Below are positions 18,820-25,190 of a stretch of DNA of 64,000 nucleotides, one piece after another. Source of the stretch: DASRIA01 sp963816975 (lineage in GTDB: Bacteria > Actinomycetota > Thermoleophilia > Solirubrobacterales > JBBDJG01); the NCBI GenBank assembly GCA_963816975.1, contig CAWFMD010000006.1:558001-622000 (forward strand), in the 5' to 3' direction. Position 1 is the first letter of the stretch; every line of letters starts with the position of its first letter. The notes below the pieces were generated by a model. That model did not search any database and was not told the origin of the DNA. It saw nothing but the letters and a program-made list of their open reading frames with translations. The position numbers and the translations under genes were made by a program.

Positions 18820-19572
18820 CTGGACTCGACGGTTTTCGGCAGGGGCCTCAGGGGGCTCGCGCTCGCCTCTACGGCGGTGCTTGCCACTGCGATGGCGCTT
18901 GTCTTCTTCTATGCGCCGAACGACGCCGATCAGGGCTTCGTGCAGAAGATCTTCTACGTGCACGTGCCGCTCGCGATCGTCGCCCTGATCGGGTTCGTGG
19001 TCGCGGGGGTGCTGGGCGCGATGCATCTGCGCACGCGCGACGACCGCTGGGACTACCGCTCCTACGTCGCAATCCACATGAGCGTGATCTTCGGCGTCGG
19101 GGTCCTGATCACGGGGTCGATCTGGGCCAAGGCCGCATGGGGCAAATGGTGGGTCTGGGATGAGCCGACCCTGGTCAGCTTCCTGATCGTCTTCCTGCTG
19201 TACGTGACGTACTACCCGCTGCGCTACTCGATCGAGGACCCGCATCGGCGTGCGCGCTACGCGTCCGTCTTCGCGATCACCGCCGGCGCGTTCGTGCCGG
19301 TCAACTTCATCGCGGTGCGGCTGGCGGAGAACCTCGTGCACCCGCGCGTCCTCAACCAGACGGCCGGCGACATGCCCGGGGAGATGCGGCTCACCTTCCT
19401 GGTGGCGCTTGCCGGTGTGGCGCTGCTGTACGTGACGCTCGTGAACCTCGAGCTGACCTCCAAGCACGCCCGCGGGCAACTGCGGCGGCTGCGGCGGCTG
19501 CTCGAGGAGGAGAGCACCTCCGGCGGCGCGGCGCCGCCCCCGATCGTGACCGTCCCGGCAAAGCCGGACTGA
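18820..19572 (+). CDS. ccmC: heme-handling protein CcmC, apparently started at CTG
   Basis: About 250 residues with six membrane segments. The tryptophan-rich WWVWDEPTLVSFLIVFLLY (the family's WGxWWxWDxRLT block, in altered form) and flanking His residues (YVHVPLA, HPRVL) bind heme for loading onto CcmE. The first conventional in-frame start is GTG at 18877, which would cut into the first membrane helix; upstream, CTG at 18820 lies six bases after a perfect GGAGG and gives the full family-like N-terminus GRGLRGLALASTAVLATAMA. I therefore place the start at 18820. There is only a one-base gap to ccmB. High confidence in product, moderate in start. Confidence 0.88.
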   Translation: MDSTVFGRGLRGLALASTAVLATAMALVFFYAPNDADQGFVQKIFYVHVPLAIVALIGFVVAGVLGAMHLRTRDDRWDYRSYVAIHMSVIFGVGVLITGSIWAKAAWGKWWVWDEPTLVSFLIVFLLYVTYYPLRYSIEDPHRRARYASVFAITAGAFVPVNFIAVRLAENLVHPRVLNQTAGDMPGEMRLTFLVALAGVALLYVTLVNLELTSKHARGQLRRLRRLLEEESTSGGAAPPPIVTVPAKPD

Positions 19573-19583
19573 GGGCGCAGCGA

Positions 19584-19757
19584 ATGCCAGCACTTCCGCT
19601 CGACGAAGCCGGCAAGTACGTCGCCGGCGCCTACGGGGTCTTCGTGACGCTGATCCTCGTGTACGTGGCGATCATGGGAGCGCGCCTGCAACGCATCGAG
19701 CGCGAGCTGCAGGACCTCGTCGAGCTCGCGGAGCGACGGCTGAAGGGGCGGTCGTAG
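19584..19757 (+). CDS. ccmD: small heme exporter subunit CcmD
   Basis: 57 residues, too short for most gene finders. Starts MPALPLDEAGKYVAGAYGVF, followed by a single membrane helix (about 17-34) and a charged helix RLQRIERELQDLVELAERR. Size, topology (one TM, Y-V-A-Y before it, basic cytosolic tail) and position directly after ccmC match CcmD, which links CcmE to the CcmABC complex. Eleven bases after the ccmC stop. Confidence 0.85.
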   Translation: MPALPLDEAGKYVAGAYGVFVTLILVYVAIMGARLQRIERELQDLVELAERRLKGRS

Positions 19758-19785
19758 TGGCTCGCACGAACAATTGGAGCGCGCC

Positions 19786-21162
19786 GTGAATGGCCTGCTG
19801 GTGATCGGGGTCTCGCACAAGACCGCCCCGGTCGAGCTGCGCGAGCGCGTCGCGCTGCCCGAGGGACGCGCGGTCAGCGTGCTGCGGGAACTGGTGTCGG
19901 CGGAGCACATCCACGAGGCCGTGGCGATCTCGACCTGCAACCGCACGGAGCTCTACATGGTCGTCGCCGACGACGTGGAGGCCGAGACCGCCGCGCTCGG
20001 GATCCTCGCGCGGCAGGCCGACATCCGGCCGACCGAGCTGGTCTCGCACCTCTACTCCCTGCGTAACGCGGACGCGACCCGCCATCTGTTCCGGGTGACG
20101 GCGGGACTCGACGCGATGATCGTGGGCGAGGCCGAGATCCAGGGACAGGTGAAGCGGGCATACGAGCTCGCGCTCGTGGAGAGCACCACCAGCGCCTTCA
20201 TGAACCGGCTCTTCCGCGAGGCGCTGGCGGCCGGCAAGCGGGTTCGCACCGAAACCGCGATCGGTGGCGGCAGCGTGTCTGTCAGCTCAGTCGCGGTCCA
20301 GCTCGCACACGAGACTCTCGGTGACCTCACCGGTCTGCACGTGGTCGTGATCGGCGCCGGTGAGACCGGTGAGCTGACGGCCCGCGCACTGACCGAGCAG
20401 GGTGTTTCCTCCGTGTTCGTGGCCAACCGCCATTACGACCGTGCGATCGGGCTCGCGCACCGGTTCGGCGGGCACGCCGTGCGCTTCGAGTCGCTGCCCG
20501 CGGAACTGGAGCGCGCCGACATCGTGGTCTCCTCGACGGGCTCCCCCCACCACATCGTGGAGCGCGCGGAGCTCCAGGCGGTGATGTCTGCCCGCGGGGG
20601 CCGGCCGCTGCTCCTGATCGACATTGCGGTCCCGCGCGACATCGACCCCGCGGTGCGCGAGGTCGACGGCGTCTACCTGCGCGACATCGACGACCTGCAG
20701 CGCATGGTCGAGCGAAAGCTGTCCGGCCTCGACGCCGAGGTGCGACGCGCAGAGGCGCTCCTCGAGCACGAGCTCGAGCGCTTCCAGCGCTGGCTCGGCA
20801 CGCTCGACGTCGTGCCCACGATCGCCGCCATGCACGAGCGCGGCGAGGAGGTCGCGCGCCGGGTGTTGGCTGAGAACAGCGGCCGCTGGGAGTCGTTGAG
20901 CGAGGCTGACCGCGAGCGGCTCGAGGCCGTCGCGGCGGCGATCGTGAAGCGGCTGCTGCACCAACCCACCCTGAACCTGAAGATGCACGGTGAGGACCAG
21001 CGCACCTACGCGTACGTGCAGGCCCTGCGCGAGCTGTTCGGGCTGGACCTCGAGCAGCGCTCCGCGTTCGACACCGCGCGGGTCGACGAGGACGCGCGTC
21101 GCCAGACGGGTCGGGGCGAGGTGACTCCGATCCGATCCAGGCGACGCCGCCAGCGACGCTGA
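19786..21162 (+). CDS. hemA: glutamyl-tRNA reductase
   Basis: 458 residues. Starts VNGLLVIGVSHKTAPVELRE and contains STCNRTELY with catalytic Cys51, GLDAMIVGEAEIQGQVK, GAGETGELTARAL (NADPH-binding), and the C-terminal dimerisation region including LLHQPTLNLK. It reduces glutamyl-tRNA(Glu) to glutamate-1-semialdehyde, the first committed step of C5 tetrapyrrole synthesis. GTG at 19786 is preceded by GGAG six bases upstream; a TTG at 19774 is the less likely alternative. It follows ccmD by 28 bases, tying heme supply to heme export. Confidence 0.96.
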   Translation: MNGLLVIGVSHKTAPVELRERVALPEGRAVSVLRELVSAEHIHEAVAISTCNRTELYMVVADDVEAETAALGILARQADIRPTELVSHLYSLRNADATRHLFRVTAGLDAMIVGEAEIQGQVKRAYELALVESTTSAFMNRLFREALAAGKRVRTETAIGGGSVSVSSVAVQLAHETLGDLTGLHVVVIGAGETGELTARALTEQGVSSVFVANRHYDRAIGLAHRFGGHAVRFESLPAELERADIVVSSTGSPHHIVERAELQAVMSARGGRPLLLIDIAVPRDIDPAVREVDGVYLRDIDDLQRMVERKLSGLDAEVRRAEALLEHELERFQRWLGTLDVVPTIAAMHERGEEVARRVLAENSGRWESLSEADRERLEAVAAAIVKRLLHQPTLNLKMHGEDQRTYAYVQALRELFGLDLEQRSAFDTARVDEDARRQTGRGEVTPIRSRRRRQRR

Positions 21163-22073
21163 CGACCCTCCGGATCGGAACTCGCGGCAGCACCCTGGCG
21201 CTCGTGCAGGCCGGGTACGTCGCCGACCGGCTGAGCGCGGCACATCGAGACCTCGGGCCCGAACTCGTGACCATCACGACCAGCGGCGATCGGGGCAGCG
21301 GCGGGCCGGACGACAAGTCGCGTTTCGTGAAGGAGATCGAGGAAGCGCTGCTGGCCGGAGAGATCGACCTCGCCGTGCACAGCGCGAAGGACGTGCCGGG
21401 CGAGCTGCCGGCCGGCCTCGAGATCGCCGGCGTGCCCACGGCAGAGGATCCGCGTGACGCGCTCGTGGGTGCGACGTCGGTCGAGGCCCTGGTCGAAGGT
21501 GCGCGCGTGGGCACGTCCAGCCTGCGCCGCCGCTCCCAGCTGCTCGCGCACCGCAACGACCTCGCGATCGTTCCGCTGCGCGGCAACGTCGACACGCGGC
21601 TGCGCAAGCTCTCCGCGGGAGACTGCGACGCGGCGCTGCTGGCGCTCGCCGGACTGCGTCGCCTCGGTCGCGCCGGCGAGGCCGGCGCGGCGCTCGACCC
21701 GGCGGTGTTCGTGCCGGCGCCGGGTCAGGGGCTGCTGGCCCTCGAGATCCGTACCGGCGACGCAGCCACGCGTGCGCTGCTGGCCGCGATCGCCGACTCC
21801 GTCGCACGTGCGCGCCTGGACGCCGAGCGCGCCGCGGTGGAGGCGCTCGACGCGAGCTGCCACACGCCGGTGGGCGCCTACGCCACTGTCGTGGGCAACC
21901 GCATCGAGATGCACGGCTACGCCGGGTTGCCCGACGGCTCGGAGTGGATCACGGACAAGCTGGTCGCCTCCGCGGCCGATCCGGCCGGCGCGGGGTCCGA
22001 GCTGGCGCGCCGGATGCTGGCGGCAGGTGCAGGCAAGCTGCTGCGCCGAGCGGCCGGTACGCTCGACTCGTGA
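21159..22073 (+). CDS. hemC: hydroxymethylbilane synthase, apparently started at CTG
   Basis: 304 residues from CTG at 21159. The family N-terminus TTLRIGTRGSTLALVQA is intact only if translation begins at this CTG, which overlaps the hemA stop as CTGA; the first conventional start (GTG 21204) would delete the essential RIGTRGS strand. Other motifs: GDRGSGGPDDKSRFVKEIEE, AVHSAKDVP, and the cofactor-anchoring Cys in DASCHTPVGAYA (the usual GGC becomes ASC). It polymerises four porphobilinogens to hydroxymethylbilane. hemB, usually nearby, is not in the window. Confidence 0.93.
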   Translation: MTTLRIGTRGSTLALVQAGYVADRLSAAHRDLGPELVTITTSGDRGSGGPDDKSRFVKEIEEALLAGEIDLAVHSAKDVPGELPAGLEIAGVPTAEDPRDALVGATSVEALVEGARVGTSSLRRRSQLLAHRNDLAIVPLRGNVDTRLRKLSAGDCDAALLALAGLRRLGRAGEAGAALDPAVFVPAPGQGLLALEIRTGDAATRALLAAIADSVARARLDAERAAVEALDASCHTPVGAYATVVGNRIEMHGYAGLPDGSEWITDKLVASAADPAGAGSELARRMLAAGAGKLLRRAAGTLDS

Positions 22074-23599
22074 GGGCGAATCCGGGAACCGTGTATCTCG
22101 TCGGCGCCGGCCCGGGTGATCCCGGCCTGGCGACGGTGCGCGCCGCCGAGCTGATCGCCCGCGCCGATGTGATCCTCTACGACCGCCTCGTGTCGCCGCG
22201 GCTGCTCGAGGGGGCGCGCCCTGACGCGGAGCTCGCATATGTCGGGAAGGAAGCCGGCGGCCACACGATGACCCAGGAGGAGATCAACCGCCTGCTCGTC
22301 GACCACGCGAAGCAGGGCAGGGCCGTCGTGCGGCTGAAGGGCGGCGATCCGTTCGTTTTCGGTCGGGGCGGTGAGGAGGCGGAGGCGCTGACCGAGGCCG
22401 GTGTGCCCTTCGAAGTCGTGCCGGGCGTGACCGCGGGCGTCGCCGCACCCGCCTACGCAGGCATCCCCGTGACGCATCGCGACGCGGCTTCGGCCGTGGC
22501 CTTCGTGACCGCGCACGAGGATCCACGCAAACCTGAGAGCGCGCTCGACTGGGCCGCGCTGGCCGCTTTCCCCGGCACGCTCGTCTTCTACATGGGGGTG
22601 GGCTCGCTCCCCGCCGCAACTGCCGCGCTGATGCGCCACGGGCGCGATCCCGGCGAGCCCGCCGCCGTCGTCGAGCGCGGCACCTTACCGCGCCAGCGCA
22701 CCGTATCGGGCACGCTCGCGGACATCGCCGCGCAGGCCGGCGAGGCGGATGTGCGACCGCCCGCGGTGACCATCGTGGGCGCGGTCGCGGCTGCGCGGGA
22801 GCGCCTCGGCTGGTTCGAGCGAGCCCCCCTGCACGGAAAGCGCGTGGCCGTCACGCGTGCGCGCGCCCAGGCCAGCGGCCTCGCGGCCGACCTGGAGAGG
22901 CTGGGCGCGGAGATCGTGCAGCTCCCGGCCATCAGGATCGAGCCGCACCTCGACTCCGCAGCGGTGCAGCGCACACTGCGCCGGCTGGCCGCGAGGGAGT
23001 TCGAGCTGCTGTGCATGACGAGCCCGAACGGGGCGGGGCTGTTGCTCGCCGGGCTGGACGCCGCGGGCTTGGACGCGCGGGCACTCGGTGGCGTGACGGT
23101 TGCCGCGATCGGACCCGGCACGGCGGCGGCGCTGCGCGCGGGCGGTGTCGTGGCCGACGTGATTCCGGAGCGCTCGATCGCGGAGTCGCTGGCGGCCGAG
23201 CTGATCGCCAAGGGAGTCCGCGGGAAGCACGTGCTGATCGCCCGGGCCGCCGAGGCGCGCGACGTGCTGCCGGACCGGCTGCGGGAGGCCGGCGCGGAGG
23301 TGGAGGTCGTGGCGCTCTACGAAACCGTCGCGGAGCAGCTCGACATGACGCGGCTGGAGCAGCTGGCGGGGGCCGACTACATCACCTTCACCAGCTCGTC
23401 CACGGTGCGTTTCCTGCTCGAGTCGATCGGCGGGGCGCAGCGATTCCCGCGCGGGCCGCGCGTGGTCTCCATCGGACCGGTCACCAGCGACACGGCCCGC
23501 GAGCACGGCCTCGCGGTGCACGTCGAGGCGCAGCGCCACGACGTCGACGGCCTCGTGGACGCCCTGCTGGGTGACGCGCTGGCGCCCGTGGCCTCCTGA
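22070..23599 (+). CDS. cobA-hemD: bifunctional uroporphyrinogen-III C-methyltransferase / uroporphyrinogen-III synthase
   Basis: 509 residues, a fusion. Residues 1-245 are SUMT: VYLVGAGPGDPGLATVRA, DVILYDRLVS, RLKGGDPFVFGRGGEEAE, GVTAGVAAPAYAGIPVTHR. Residues about 255-509 are HemD: KRVAVTRARAQASGLAADL, TSPNGAGLLL, AIGPGTAAAL, FTSSSTVRFLLE and the late SIGPVTSDTAREHGL. It closes hydroxymethylbilane to uroporphyrinogen III and methylates it toward precorrin-2 (siroheme or cobalamin). GTG at 22070 overlaps the hemC stop (GTGA). Such fusions are common in actinobacteria and Firmicutes. Confidence 0.94.
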   Translation: MRANPGTVYLVGAGPGDPGLATVRAAELIARADVILYDRLVSPRLLEGARPDAELAYVGKEAGGHTMTQEEINRLLVDHAKQGRAVVRLKGGDPFVFGRGGEEAEALTEAGVPFEVVPGVTAGVAAPAYAGIPVTHRDAASAVAFVTAHEDPRKPESALDWAALAAFPGTLVFYMGVGSLPAATAALMRHGRDPGEPAAVVERGTLPRQRTVSGTLADIAAQAGEADVRPPAVTIVGAVAAARERLGWFERAPLHGKRVAVTRARAQASGLAADLERLGAEIVQLPAIRIEPHLDSAAVQRTLRRLAAREFELLCMTSPNGAGLLLAGLDAAGLDARALGGVTVAAIGPGTAAALRAGGVVADVIPERSIAESLAAELIAKGVRGKHVLIARAAEARDVLPDRLREAGAEVEVVALYETVAEQLDMTRLEQLAGADYITFTSSSTVRFLLESIGGAQRFPRGPRVVSIGPVTSDTAREHGLAVHVEAQRHDVDGLVDALLGDALAPVAS

Positions 23600-24412
23600 A
23601 TGCTGCCGCTGTCGTTCCTCTCCGATTACGGACACCACGACGAGTTCGTCGGCGTGTGCCACGGAGTCGTGCAGCGCATCGCCCCGGGCGCGGTCGTGGT
23701 GGACGTCACGCACGGGGTCCCGCGCCATGACGTGCGGCTGGGCGCGCTGTCACTGCAGAACGCGATCCCGTTTCTGCCCCTGGGAGTGCACATCGCCGTG
23801 GTCGACCCCGGCGTCGGCGGCAGGCGCCGGCCGGTGGCGCTGCGCGCCCGCGACGGGAACCTCTTCGTGGGCCCCGACAACGGCCTGTTGTGGCCCGCCG
23901 CCGTGACGTGCGGCGGCGTCGTGGAAGCCGTCGACGTCACCGAGAGCCCGCATCGGCTGGAGCCGGTGTCGGCCACCTTCCACGGGCGCGACCTGTTCGC
24001 CCCGGTCGCGGCGCACCTGGCCCTCGGGGAGGCGCTCGCCGCTGCAGGGCGCCCACTTGATCCCGCTACGCTTCACCGCTTGGAGCTGCCGCCATCCGAA
24101 GTGTCCGAAGGACGAGTTCGCACGCGGGTGGTCGCGGTGGACGAGTTCGGGAACCTGCAGCTCAACCTGCGCCCGGCCGACATGCGCGCCGCCGGGTTCG
24201 AGCCCGGCGACTGCGTCGAGGTGCTGTCGCGCCGGCGCACGGGTGAGGCCGTCTACGCGCGCACGTTCGCGGACGTCGGCGAGCGCCAGGCGGTCGTCAT
24301 CGAGGACTCGTCCGGGCGGATGGCGATCGCGGTGAACCAGGGACGCGCCGCCGGGGCGCTGGGGGTCGGCCCGGACGCGGAGCTGATGCTCCAGCCGTGC
24401 GACGACCACTGA
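23600..24412 (+). CDS. S-adenosyl-L-methionine hydrolase (DUF62 / SAM hydroxide adenosyltransferase)
   Basis: 270 residues. Family blocks seen: LSFLSDYGHHDEFVGVCHGV (D near the start), VDVTHGVPRHDVRLGA, VVDPGVGG, FVGPDNGLL, FHGRDLFAPVAAHLA and VVAVDEFGNLQLN. DUF62 enzymes use water to cleave SAM to adenosine and methionine and share their fold with fluorinase and chlorinase; the conserved Asp/Arg/His set for water activation appears present (RHD and FHGRD). Start ATG follows the hemD stop directly (TGAATG). It follows a SAM-using methyltransferase domain, but whether it acts in the same pathway is unknown. Confidence 0.88.
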   Translation: MLPLSFLSDYGHHDEFVGVCHGVVQRIAPGAVVVDVTHGVPRHDVRLGALSLQNAIPFLPLGVHIAVVDPGVGGRRRPVALRARDGNLFVGPDNGLLWPAAVTCGGVVEAVDVTESPHRLEPVSATFHGRDLFAPVAAHLALGEALAAAGRPLDPATLHRLELPPSEVSEGRVRTRVVAVDEFGNLQLNLRPADMRAAGFEPGDCVEVLSRRRTGEAVYARTFADVGERQAVVIEDSSGRMAIAVNQGRAAGALGVGPDAELMLQPCDDH

Positions 24413-25152
24413 AGCCGCAGGCCGGCAGCGCCCTCGGCGGCCCGCTCGTGCACCTGGACGAGACGTCCTCGACCAATGACCGCGGGCGGGAGCTGGCGCT
24501 GGGCGGTGCGCCACACGGCACCGTCGTCGTGGCGGAGCGCCAGACCGCGGGTCGCGGGCGGCAGGGTCGCACGTGGACGGCGCCTCCCGGGCGGGCCCTG
24601 ACGCTCTCCGTGCTGGCGCGGATCGAGCCTGCGCGGATGGGGTTGCTGCCGCCGGCCGTGGCGCTGGCCGTGTGCGAGGCATGTGAGGAGACGGCAGCGG
24701 TCGAGTGCATGGTGAAGTGGCCCAACGACGTGTGGATCGACGGCCGCAAGGCGGCGGGCATCCTGATCGAGGCGCGACCGCAGGAGGGCTGGGCGATCCT
24801 CGGGATCGGCCTGAACGTCGACACGGCGCAGGAGGACTTCCCGGCGGAGCTGCGGGAGACCGCGACGTCGCTGCGGATCGCGACGGGGGCCGCGGTGGAT
24901 CGAAGCGCGGCGCTGGCGGCAATCTGCAAGCGGCTCGCCGACTGGCTCGACGCGCTGCGCCGGCCCGCGCGTGTGATCGACGCGTTCCGCATGCGTGATG
25001 CCCTCTACGGACGGCGCATCACGTGGACCCGGGCGGCCCGGCGCATGTCAGGCGAGGCGCGCGGGATCGACGACGCCGGAGCCCTGGTCGTCTTCACCGA
25101 CCCGGAAACCGCGGTCCACCTCGACGCCGGCGAGGTCCACCTCGAGCACTGA
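24397..25152 (+). CDS. birA: biotin--[acetyl-CoA-carboxylase] ligase (no DNA-binding domain)
   Basis: 251 residues. ETSSTNDRGRELA, the biotinyl-AMP loop AGRGRQGRTWTAPPGR and the catalytic block KWPNDVWIDGRKAAGILIE are diagnostic. The protein lacks the N-terminal winged helix of bifunctional BirA, so it is a group I ligase that attaches biotin to carboxylases only. Start is GTG 24397 (overlap of 16 bases with the previous gene); a CTG at 24409, which overlaps the preceding stop as CTGA, is also possible. It ends the long plus-strand cofactor cluster and converges with the helicase gene 38 bases away. Confidence 0.92.
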   Translation: MRRPLKPQAGSALGGPLVHLDETSSTNDRGRELALGGAPHGTVVVAERQTAGRGRQGRTWTAPPGRALTLSVLARIEPARMGLLPPAVALAVCEACEETAAVECMVKWPNDVWIDGRKAAGILIEARPQEGWAILGIGLNVDTAQEDFPAELRETATSLRIATGAAVDRSAALAAICKRLADWLDALRRPARVIDAFRMRDALYGRRITWTRAARRMSGEARGIDDAGALVVFTDPETAVHLDAGEVHLEH

Positions 25153-25190
25153 CCGGCCGGGCCCCGCAGGGCGAGCGCGGCGCCCGCGGC

